Source: Clostridiales bacterium (lineage in GTDB: Bacteria; Bacillota; Clostridia; Lachnospirales; Lachnospiraceae). From it: a DNA stretch of 34,097 nucleotides. Shown here one piece after another: positions 26,003 to 34,097 of this stretch. The DNA is taken from NCBI GenBank assembly GCA_012839085.1, contig DUNZ01000149.1, forward strand, positions 1-34,097, written 5' to 3'. The notes below the pieces were generated by a model that was not told the DNA's origin, ran no database searches, and saw only the letters and a list, made by a program, of their open reading frames with translations. Positions within the stretch are counted from its first letter, which is position 1; each line of letters starts with the position of its first letter. The translations under genes and the position numbers were made by a program.

Positions 26003-27673
26003 TTGTTAAAAATTTTTTTGGTAGAAGATGAAGTTGTGGTAAGGGAGGGAATAAGGGAAACCTTAAATTGGGAGGAAAATGATTTTCAATTCTGTGGGGA
26101 GGCCAGTGATGGTGAACTAGCCTACCCTTTGATACAAAAATATAAACCAGATATTGTGATTACCGATATTCGGATGCCCTTTATGGATGGATTAGAACTC
26201 AGTAGGTTAATTAAAAAAGATATGCCTTGGATCAAAATTATTATACTTAGTGGATATGGGGAATTTGAATATGCCAAAGAGGCGATTAATATTGGGGTAA
26301 CGGAATATTTATTGAAACCGATCAATGGTAGTGAATTAATGAATTGCTTACTTAAGGTCAAGAAGAAAATTCTAACCGAACAGAAGGAAAAGGCGAATAT
26401 AGAACGTTTCAAAAAAGAAATGAAGGAATATGAAGAAGATGAAAAAAGGCGTATCTTTTATGATTTAGTAAATAATGCACAGCCTCTTGCTAGCATATTG
26501 GATCGGGGAAATGAACTAAATCTTGAATTAAGCGCCATTGTATATAATATTATTTTATTTACTATAGACCATAACCGGGAATATCATCATGAATCCTTGG
26601 AAGTACATACCATTCATCAAGAATTGAAACCTTTGTTTCAAGCCAATGATGACCTTATTAAGTTTGATTTGTTTATGGACGGCATGGCCTTATTGATGAA
26701 AGGAAATAGTTTGGAAGATTTGCAAAAAAAGCAAGTCTACTATATTAATCGCATACAAGAAATAATGGAGACTCATCAAGGGATTTCTTATTTTGGAGCT
26801 ATCGGAGTTCCAGTGAAAAGATTGGGTGAGTTAAATCGCTCTTATCATGAAGCTAGCCGTGCCTTTTCTTATCGCTATATCTGGGAGGAAAATCTGATTC
26901 TGGATAGTAATGCCATAGCGGAAACTGGTGAAACTCTAAAGCGGACAAACCCTTTGAATATGGATAATATAGTTAAGTTAGAGAAGCGTAAAGTAGAAAT
27001 CTTTTTAAAATCAGGTAGTAAAGAAGATGTTAATAATTTTGTTGAAGAGTATTTACAATCCATCGGCAATGAAAATCGTAATTCCTTTTTGTTCCGTCAA
27101 TATGTGGTCATTGATATGTATTCCATTGTAGCAGGTTTTTATGAGGAAATAGGCCTTGAAGATTATGATTTAGAAAAACCATTTCATAATAACACTCAAT
27201 TTAATCAAATTGTATCAAATTTTGATTATACAAAGGATTACATTAAACGTATTTTTAATAATGCCATTGAGGCAAGGGATAAGATAACAACGAAGCAATA
27301 TAATAATATCGTTAGTAAAGCCAAGATATTTATTCAAGAGAATTTTTGTAGAGAAGATTTGTCCTTAAACCAAGTGGCAGCCAGTGTATTTGTAACTCCC
27401 AGTCATTTTAGCTCTGTATTTTCCCAGAAAACCGGTCAAACTTTCATTAAATATTTAACAGATTTAAGGATGAATAAAGCAAAGGAACTATTGAAGTTCA
27501 CTGATATGAAAACTTCAGAGATTGGTTATGCCGTAGGCTATAAGGATCCTCACTATTTTTCCTACTTATTTAAGAAAACATTTAATTGCTCTCCAAAGCA
27601 ATATCGTAATAATATCCGAAAAAGGGAGGATTCAATGTGCTACAAATCTGCAAAAAGAAATTCTCCAACATAA
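26003..27673 (+). CDS. YesN-type response regulator (receiver plus AraC DNA-binding domain)
   Basis: LKIFLVEDEVVVREGIRETLNWEEN...DIVITDIRMPFMDGLELSRLI...LKPI; C-terminal AraC HTH (YKDPHYFSYLFKKTFNCSPKQYR). Start refined to TTG 26003 after GGGAGGTG. Confidence 0.92.
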   Translation: MLKIFLVEDEVVVREGIRETLNWEENDFQFCGEASDGELAYPLIQKYKPDIVITDIRMPFMDGLELSRLIKKDMPWIKIIILSGYGEFEYAKEAINIGVTEYLLKPINGSELMNCLLKVKKKILTEQKEKANIERFKKEMKEYEEDEKRRIFYDLVNNAQPLASILDRGNELNLELSAIVYNIILFTIDHNREYHHESLEVHTIHQELKPLFQANDDLIKFDLFMDGMALLMKGNSLEDLQKKQVYYINRIQEIMETHQGISYFGAIGVPVKRLGELNRSYHEASRAFSYRYIWEENLILDSNAIAETGETLKRTNPLNMDNIVKLEKRKVEIFLKSGSKEDVNNFVEEYLQSIGNENRNSFLFRQYVVIDMYSIVAGFYEEIGLEDYDLEKPFHNNTQFNQIVSNFDYTKDYIKRIFNNAIEARDKITTKQYNNIVSKAKIFIQENFCREDLSLNQVAASVFVTPSHFSSVFSQKTGQTFIKYLTDLRMNKAKELLKFTDMKTSEIGYAVGYKDPHYFSYLFKKTFNCSPKQYRNNIRKREDSMCYKSAKRNSPT

Positions 27674-29091
27674 AACTGAATGTAAAAATCAGCTTATACT
27701 ATTCTATTATTTTACTAATCTTTTGTTTTGTCTTCTTAATGTTTTTTGCTACAACCGTAAAATACAATCGTGAGTATAACGAAATTGTTAAAAGTGCAAC
27801 CATAGCCAGCAGTTTTAGTATTGACTTTAAAAAAGATTTTGACTATAAAATGTATCGCATTATTATCGGCAGTAAGGAATTTTATGAGGAAAATCCTTAT
27901 AAGGACATTGAAGAGGCGAGGGTGATAGCAGAAAAATTACAGTCTAACTCTTGGTCCAAAGGGAATGTCGAAAGAGCAGAAGCCATACAAAAATATTTAA
28001 CCAATCTAAAAAAACATGTTCAAAAAATTGAGAATAATATTACAGAGCTAGGTCACTACGATGAGAATATCACAATTCTTTATAATGACATTCATGTAGT
28101 AACTTCTTTAATCCAAGATACCATCTTAGAGTATACCTATTATGAAACCCTGGAAATGGAAAATGTCCGAGCTGAAATGGAAGTTGAAATGTTAAAGAGC
28201 ATGGAAATCATGATAATCATGGTAATTACCATGATTATGGTAGGACTATTCGTTTCAATATTAATTTCTAATAGTATTTCAAAACCTGTAAAAGAATTGA
28301 GTTATATTACGAATCAGGTAGCAAAAGGCGATTTGACGGTTCGTTCCCATATTAAAAATGGAGCTGAAGTGAAAATGCTTAGCGATTCCTTAAATATTAT
28401 GATCGAAAAATTAAGCGATCTAATTGAAACCGTTAAGATTGAGCAAAGTAATTTAAGAGAAACAGAAATAAAACTACTTCAGGAACAAATTAACCCTCAT
28501 TTTCTTTATAATACCCTGGATACGATTATATGGTTGGCAGAGTCGGGTAAACTAGAGGATGTTGTAGAAGTGGTTGGCTCTCTTTCTAAGTATTTTCGTA
28601 CCTCCTTAAGCAAGGGGAAGGACTTGGTTACCTTGAAAGACGAAGAGCTTCATGTATGTAGTTATTTGCAAATTCAAAAGGTGAGATATGGAGATATTCT
28701 AGAGTATGAGATTGATTTTCCCAAGGAACTATCCTTATGCAGAATACCAAAAATTACATTACAACCTCTGGTGGAAAACGCTTTATATCACGGTATAAAA
28801 AACAAAAGATCAAAGGGGAAAATCTCGGTTCTAGCTAGAATGGATAAGGAACGTCTTATTATTAAGGTTATGGATAATGGTTTGGGAATGACCCCAGAAA
28901 GGCTGCAGCAAGTAATCAATAGTTTACAAAGAAAGTCAGAAGATAATCAAGATTTTTATGGTCTATATAATGTAAATGAGCGGATTCGTTTGATCTTTGG
29001 TTGCAATTATGGATTAACCATTGAAAGTACCTATGAAGAAGGAACTAAGGTAACAATTGCTTTGCCAGCGACTACCACAGAGGATGGTTAA
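27637..29091 (+). CDS. YesM-type sensor histidine kinase
   Basis: Two TMs, HAMP (SNSISKPVKELSYITNQVAKGDLTVR), His_kinase motif EQINPHFLYNTLDTIIWLAE, HATPase VENALYHGIKNKRSKGKI...DNGLGM. GTG start overlapping the response-regulator gene. Confidence 0.93.
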   Translation: MLQICKKKFSNIKLNVKISLYYSIILLIFCFVFLMFFATTVKYNREYNEIVKSATIASSFSIDFKKDFDYKMYRIIIGSKEFYEENPYKDIEEARVIAEKLQSNSWSKGNVERAEAIQKYLTNLKKHVQKIENNITELGHYDENITILYNDIHVVTSLIQDTILEYTYYETLEMENVRAEMEVEMLKSMEIMIIMVITMIMVGLFVSILISNSISKPVKELSYITNQVAKGDLTVRSHIKNGAEVKMLSDSLNIMIEKLSDLIETVKIEQSNLRETEIKLLQEQINPHFLYNTLDTIIWLAESGKLEDVVEVVGSLSKYFRTSLSKGKDLVTLKDEELHVCSYLQIQKVRYGDILEYEIDFPKELSLCRIPKITLQPLVENALYHGIKNKRSKGKISVLARMDKERLIIKVMDNGLGMTPERLQQVINSLQRKSEDNQDFYGLYNVNERIRLIFGCNYGLTIESTYEEGTKVTIALPATTTEDG

Positions 29092-29278
29092 TCTAAAAAT
29101 ATTATAAGTATATCCAAAAAAAACAAACATCTATAAATTTAAGTATAAAAATCCCATAAAATAACTACATATTCTCTAAAGATAATTAATCGTATTTTTA
29201 CCTCTTCTATGTAAAGATATTGGTGTCATCAGTGATATCATTGGTGATTATAAAAAATAATAGGATGGAGGATTGAAG

Positions 29279-30298
29279 ATGAAAAGAATGAAACAGTTGT
29301 TGGTTGTTCTTATGATTTTAGCTCTTGGAATGGCATTCTGGGGCTGCGGCAATAAGGATAAGGATGATCAGACCTCAGGAAAAGACGTATCTTCTAGCGA
29401 AGATGGAGATCTTATTGTAGTAGGTTTTTCTCAAGTAGGTGCAGAATCTGACTGGCGTACAGCAAATACAAAATCATTCCAGAGTACATTTGTAGAAGAT
29501 GCTGGATACAAATTACTTTTTGATGATGCTCAACAAAAACAAGAGAACCAGATTAAGGCAGTTCGTAACTTTATTCAACAGGATGTGGATTACATAGTAA
29601 TCGCTCCGGTGGTTGAAACTGGTTGGGAAACCGTTCTCGGTGAAGCAAAGGAAGCTGGTATTCCTGTAATCATCGTAGACCGTATGATTGATGTTTCTGA
29701 CGATAGTTTATTTACCTGTTGGGTAGGTTCTAACTTCAAACAAGAAGGATATGACGCTGCTGATTGGTTAGCAGAATATCTTGATAAAGAAGGTAGAAGT
29801 GATGAGACAATTAATATTGTAACCCTTCAAGGTACCATTGGTTCTTCCGCTCAAATTGGTCGTACCGAAGGTGTGGAAGAAAGACTGAATGATCATCCAA
29901 ACTGGGTTATGTTAGACAGACAGACTGGTGAATTTACTCAGTCTAAGGGTCAGGAAGTTATGGAATCATTCCTTAAATCCTATGATGGTATTGATGTTGT
30001 AATCGCTGAAAATGACAATATGGCATTTGGTGCTATTGATGCTATTAAAGCAGCAGGTAAAGTTCCAGGAAAAGATATCATTATCATTTCCTTTGACGCT
30101 GTTAAGGCTGCCTTTGAATCTATGATCGCTGGCGATATGAATGTTTCTGTAGAATGTAATCCACTTCACGGACCTAGAGTATCTGAAATTATTCAGAAAC
30201 TTGAAAAAGGTGAAAAGGTAGATAAATTACAGTATGTAGAAGAGGGAGTATACCCTGCAGAGACTGCAGCTGAACTAATTGACTCTAGACAATATTAA
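29279..30298 (+). CDS. ytfQ: Sugar ABC transporter substrate-binding lipoprotein (YtfQ-like, galactofuranose/galactose type)
   Basis: Signal/lipobox-like MKQLLVVLMILALGMAFWGCGNK; VGFSQVGAESDWRTANTKSFQ; IAPVVETGWETVLGEAKEAGIPVIIVDR; IAENDNMAFGAIDAIKAAGKVPGKDIIIISFDA. Confidence 0.88.
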   Translation: MKRMKQLLVVLMILALGMAFWGCGNKDKDDQTSGKDVSSSEDGDLIVVGFSQVGAESDWRTANTKSFQSTFVEDAGYKLLFDDAQQKQENQIKAVRNFIQQDVDYIVIAPVVETGWETVLGEAKEAGIPVIIVDRMIDVSDDSLFTCWVGSNFKQEGYDAADWLAEYLDKEGRSDETINIVTLQGTIGSSAQIGRTEGVEERLNDHPNWVMLDRQTGEFTQSKGQEVMESFLKSYDGIDVVIAENDNMAFGAIDAIKAAGKVPGKDIIIISFDAVKAAFESMIAGDMNVSVECNPLHGPRVSEIIQKLEKGEKVDKLQYVEEGVYPAETAAELIDSRQY

Positions 30299-30367
30299 TT
30301 TTTCGTATAATTATTAAGAATTAGGAGCGAAATGTCAGCTTCTTAGGATTATTGAGATCTAGTATAA

Positions 30368-30406
30368 GAGGCTGCTGCAAATACTAAGGTTTTGCAGCAG
30401 CCTTTT
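30368..30406 (+). terminator. Intercistronic terminator-like hairpin (ytfQ / ytfR)
   Basis: AGGCTGCTGCAAA...TTTGCAGCAGCCTTTTA. Confidence 0.75.
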
Positions 30407-30473
30407 ACAAAAGAGATAAGTGTTTTTATGAATGCTAAAAAGTTGTGAACAAAGAAAGGATTGATTCCTTGTG

Positions 30474-32006
30474 ATGAATGAGAATAAACCGCTTCTTACA
30501 ATGAGGCATATTACCAAGACATTTCCTGGTGTCAAGGCTTTGTCCAATGTTGATTTTACTTTAAGAGCTGGTGAAATCCATGCTTTGATGGGTGAAAATG
30601 GAGCAGGGAAATCAACTTTGATTAAGGTGTTGACTGGTGTAGAAGAAATGGAGACGGGAGAAATCTATCTGGAAGGAATAGACCATCCGATTATTAACCG
30701 ATCACCACAAGAGGCTCAGGCAATAGGTATTAGTACAGTTTATCAAGAAATAAATCTCTGTCCCAATTTATCGGTTGCAGAAAATATTTATATTGGTAGA
30801 GAACCGAAGAAATTTGGGAGAATTGACTGGAAGACCATGAATAAGAAATCCAGTGAGCTGTTAAAAAATTTAAATATTATGATTGATGTTACAAAACCTT
30901 TAAGCAATTTTTCTGTAGCCATTCAACAAATGGTTGCTATAGCAAGAGCAGTAGATATTTCGTCTAAAGTATTAATCTTAGACGAACCCACATCAAGTTT
31001 GGATGAGCAAGAAGTTGAAAAGCTATTTCTTGTCATGCGCAAACTAAAAGAATCAGGAATTGGTATTATTTTTGTAACCCATTTTTTAGAGCAAGTATAT
31101 AAAATCTGTGACCGAATTACGGTGTTAAGAAATGGTTGTTTAGTAGGAGAGTATGAAACAGAAAAGCTACCTAGTGTTGAACTGGTAGAATTAATGATAG
31201 GAAAAGAAATTGAAGATCTAGCAAAATTAAGTAAAGAAGAAAATGATGAGGAAAATAATGAGAAAAAGGAGATTGTTATAGACGCCAAAGGACTTGGTCA
31301 TACAGGAACGATTCATCCCTTTGATTTAAAGATACATAAAGGTGAAGTAATCGGATTGTCTGGATTACTTGGTTCCGGACGATCTGAACTAGCAAGAGCT
31401 ATCTATGGAGCCGATAAACCTGACCAGGGAGAACTTTACTTTAAAGAAAAGAAATTGCAGATCAACACCCCTCTAGATGCTTTGAAATCAGGGATGGCAT
31501 ATCTACCGGAAAACCGAAAGGAAGAGGGCATTATAGAGGATTTGTCTGTAAGAGAAAATATTATCATTGCTCTTCAGGCAAGACGTGGGATGTTTAAGGT
31601 GATTAGCCGAAAGGAACAAGAGGAATTTGCAGACAAATTTATTGATTTGTTGCAGATTAAAACTTCCAGTAGAGATGTACCAGTAAAACAACTCAGCGGA
31701 GGTAATCAGCAAAAAGTTATCTTGGGAAGATGGCTCCTTACAAATCCAGATTTTCTGATACTGGATGAACCTACCAGAGGAATCGACGTAGGAACCAAGA
31801 CGGAAATTCAAAAATTAGTTTTAAAATTTTCAGAAGAGGGAAAGACCATTTTATTTATCTCATCTGAAATTGACGAAATGCTCCGTGTTTGCAATAAAAT
31901 AGCCGTATTAAGAGATCGTAAAAAGGTAAGTGAATTAAAAGGGGATCAACTTTCTCAGAGTAATATAATGAAAGCGATTGCAGGAGGTGATACGAAGGAT
32001 GAATAA
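30474..32006 (+). CDS. ytfR: Sugar ABC transporter ATPase (YtfR/RbsA-like, two ABC domains)
   Basis: Two NBDs: GENGAGKSTLIKVLTG...LILDEPTSSLD and GLLGSGRSELARAIYG...LSGGNQQKVILGRWLLTNPDFLILDEPTRGIDVGTK. Confidence 0.93.
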   Translation: MNENKPLLTMRHITKTFPGVKALSNVDFTLRAGEIHALMGENGAGKSTLIKVLTGVEEMETGEIYLEGIDHPIINRSPQEAQAIGISTVYQEINLCPNLSVAENIYIGREPKKFGRIDWKTMNKKSSELLKNLNIMIDVTKPLSNFSVAIQQMVAIARAVDISSKVLILDEPTSSLDEQEVEKLFLVMRKLKESGIGIIFVTHFLEQVYKICDRITVLRNGCLVGEYETEKLPSVELVELMIGKEIEDLAKLSKEENDEENNEKKEIVIDAKGLGHTGTIHPFDLKIHKGEVIGLSGLLGSGRSELARAIYGADKPDQGELYFKEKKLQINTPLDALKSGMAYLPENRKEEGIIEDLSVRENIIIALQARRGMFKVISRKEQEEFADKFIDLLQIKTSSRDVPVKQLSGGNQQKVILGRWLLTNPDFLILDEPTRGIDVGTKTEIQKLVLKFSEEGKTILFISSEIDEMLRVCNKIAVLRDRKKVSELKGDQLSQSNIMKAIAGGDTKDE

Positions 32007-33063
32007 GATGAAAGAATTGTGGAAACGGGTTACGGGTTTTTCATTGCTATTCCCCCTGGTTTGTCTTGTAATCGTCTTAGTTGTTAACCTGATTAAAACG
32101 CCAGATTTTTTCAAAATCTCTATGAACAATGGAGTTCTTTATGGATATGTAATTGATATATTAAATAGATCCAGTGAATTAATCATCCTAGCAGTTGGTA
32201 TGACTCTGGTAGTAGCAGCCTCTGGGGGAACCGATATATCGGTTGGGGCGGTTAGTGCAGTAGCTGGTGCTGTTTGTATCTATTCCTTAATTGGCGGTGC
32301 TAGTAGCAGTGTTTATCGGATTCCCTATGTCCTAGCAATTGTTTTAGGTATATTAGCAGGTACAGCTTGTGGAGCTTTTAATGGATTTTTGGTTGCCAAA
32401 TTACATATCCAACCTATGGTTGCAACTTTAATCTTGTTTACCGCAGGAAGGGGTATGGCTCAAGTACTTACCCAAGGATTTATCCTTTATGTAAGAAAGG
32501 AATCCTTTAAATTTCTAGGAAACTTTCTTCCTGGAGTTCCAATTCCGACTCCTATATTTATTGCAACAATAGTTGTTGTATTGACATTTTTGATATTAAA
32601 GAAAACATCCCTTGGTTTATACATTCAATCGGTGGGTGTGAATCGGAAAGCATCTAGACTCGTTGGGTTAAATTCTTCACTGATTATTTTCCTGGCCTAT
32701 GTTTTTAGTGGATTCTGTGCAGGAATTGCTGGAATGATCATTACCTCTAGAGTTTATTCGATTGATGCCAATAACGCAGGATTGAATATCGAATTGGATG
32801 CCATTTTAGCAGTGGCCATTGGTGGTAATAGCTTGGGCGGTGGTAAATTTTCTCTAGCTGGAAGTGTCATAGGTGCAATAACGATTCAGGCATTAACGAC
32901 ATCTCTTTATGCAATGAAGGTTACTGCAGATCAGCTTCCGGTCTATAAGGCTGTGGTAGTTATAATTATCGTCGCTCTTCAATCACCGATTGTGAAACGA
33001 TGGATGAAAAACATCAAGCAGAAGCTTGCTTCATCCAGAAATGGAAAGAAGGTGGAAGCATGA
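31999..33063 (+). CDS. ytfT: Sugar ABC transporter permease (YtfT-like)
   Basis: CUT2 permease: ILAVGMTLVVAASGGTDISVGAVSAVAGAV; IELDAILAVAIGGNSLGGGKFSLAGSVIGA. Start refined to ATG 31999 after GGAGG. Confidence 0.9.
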   Translation: MNKMKELWKRVTGFSLLFPLVCLVIVLVVNLIKTPDFFKISMNNGVLYGYVIDILNRSSELIILAVGMTLVVAASGGTDISVGAVSAVAGAVCIYSLIGGASSSVYRIPYVLAIVLGILAGTACGAFNGFLVAKLHIQPMVATLILFTAGRGMAQVLTQGFILYVRKESFKFLGNFLPGVPIPTPIFIATIVVVLTFLILKKTSLGLYIQSVGVNRKASRLVGLNSSLIIFLAYVFSGFCAGIAGMIITSRVYSIDANNAGLNIELDAILAVAIGGNSLGGGKFSLAGSVIGAITIQALTTSLYAMKVTADQLPVYKAVVVIIIVALQSPIVKRWMKNIKQKLASSRNGKKVEA

Positions 33064-34091
33064 TTAAGAGAATACGAAACCGCTTAAGCTCAAACTCCTT
33101 TCTAATTATAATAACGATTATCTTATTTCTATTGATGTACATAGCAGGGGTTATTGTTTTTAAACAGAAAAACTTTGGAAATTTACAAGTGTTTTTGAAT
33201 CTTTTCATCAGTAATGCTGGTTTAATTGTTGCAGCCGTTGGTATGACTGTGGTTTTAATCTCTGGAGGTATCGATATCTCCGTTGGCTCTGTGGTCGCCA
33301 TGACTTGTATGCTTCTGGCTTGGATGATGGAGAACAAAGGTGTCAATGCCATTGTAGCAATTATCCTTGTTCTAATCGTAGGTGTGGTTTTTGGTTTGAT
33401 TCAAGGATGGTTGATTTCCTACTTAAAAATCCAACCCTTTATCGTAACCTTAGCAGGTATGTTTTTCGCTAGAGGTATGACTGCTGTCATCAGTGTTGAT
33501 ATGATTACCATAAAAAATGAAACTTTTCTTGCTATGGCAAAGTCTAAAATATATTTACCCTTCGGAGGTACGGTAAATAAAAGAGGGGTTTTAATACAAC
33601 CCTATATCTATCCTAGCGTAATTATCTGTCTTCTTGTATTGCTAGTTTTGTTCTTCGTTATGAAATATACCAAATTTGGTAGATCCATCTATGCGGTAGG
33701 TGGAAATGAGCAATCTGCATTACTGATGGGACTCAATGTGAGACGAACCAAATTAAAAGTATATGTACTCAATGGCTTTCTTGCAGCCTTAGCTGGCTTT
33801 GTATTTTGTCTGAATACAACAGGGGGATTCGTAGAGCAGGCAAAAGGATTTGAGATGGAAGCCATCGCTGCAGCCGTAATTGGAGGTACCTTGTTGACTG
33901 GTGGTGTAGGAAATGTGATTGGCAGTATTTTTGGTGTTTTAATCAAAGGTACTATAGAAACCTTTATCACATTCCAAGGAACCTTGTCATCCTGGTGGAC
34001 CAAAATAGTAATCGCTGCATTGCTATGTTTCTTCATCATATTACAAAGTATCTTTATGAATGTAAAATGGAGAAAAAAGAAGAGGGGATAA
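33060..34091 (+). CDS. yjfF: Sugar ABC transporter permease (YjfF-like)
   Basis: CUT2 permease: VAAVGMTVVLISGGIDISVGSVVAMTCML; FEMEAIAAAVIGGTLLTGGVGNVIGSIFGVL. Start refined to ATG 33060, ATGA overlap with ytfT. Confidence 0.9.
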   Translation: MIKRIRNRLSSNSFLIIITIILFLLMYIAGVIVFKQKNFGNLQVFLNLFISNAGLIVAAVGMTVVLISGGIDISVGSVVAMTCMLLAWMMENKGVNAIVAIILVLIVGVVFGLIQGWLISYLKIQPFIVTLAGMFFARGMTAVISVDMITIKNETFLAMAKSKIYLPFGGTVNKRGVLIQPYIYPSVIICLLVLLVLFFVMKYTKFGRSIYAVGGNEQSALLMGLNVRRTKLKVYVLNGFLAALAGFVFCLNTTGGFVEQAKGFEMEAIAAAVIGGTLLTGGVGNVIGSIFGVLIKGTIETFITFQGTLSSWWTKIVIAALLCFFIILQSIFMNVKWRKKKRG

Positions 34092-34097
34092 AAAGGG

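Noticed and set aside
30368-30406. Operon boundary between ytfQ and ytfR
   Set aside because: The hairpin is strong, but intercistronic partial terminators after solute-binding-protein genes are common in ABC operons; treated as differential expression, not a separate system.

Overview
The window is ordinary-looking Firmicutes chromosome, most likely a spore-forming Lachnospiraceae/Clostridia (inferred from AT-richness, a T-box, a c-di-AMP riboswitch, PdaA and YesMN-type regulators). No rRNA/tRNA genes, CRISPR array, prophage or complete IS element were seen. Gene order: AraC regulator (-), flavodoxin-fold NADH azoreductase (-), ECF sigma plus membrane anti-sigma-like pair (+), T-box/tyrS (+), a 1121-aa PAS-PAS-PAS-PAS-GGDEF*-EAL-PilZ protein (+), coiled-coil exported protein plus MMPL/RND transporter (-) with a divergent TetR (+), divergent stand-alone TrpB (-), meso-diaminopimelate dehydrogenase (+), an EF-G/Tet(M)-like GTPase fused to a C-terminal YacP/Rae1-type NYN nuclease (+), QueG (-), PurC (+), PdaA-like deacetylase (+), c-di-AMP riboswitch plus CPA2 cation/proton antiporter (+), and a YesN/YesM two-component system with a YtfQ-YtfR-YtfT-YjfF-type sugar ABC transporter (+). 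The observations most worth following up are: (1) the ribosome-protection-type GTPase fused to a predicted ribosomal A-site mRNA endonuclease domain; (2) several unrelated 20-28 bp tandem-repeat arrays at or near gene 3' ends; (3) an 87-nt highly paired candidate RNA at 15089-15175; (4) a 156-bp element with 16-bp terminal inverted repeats; (5) an in-frame remnant of a sugar ABC permease 3' end behind ddh. All homology calls come from reading motifs by eye; no searches were run.
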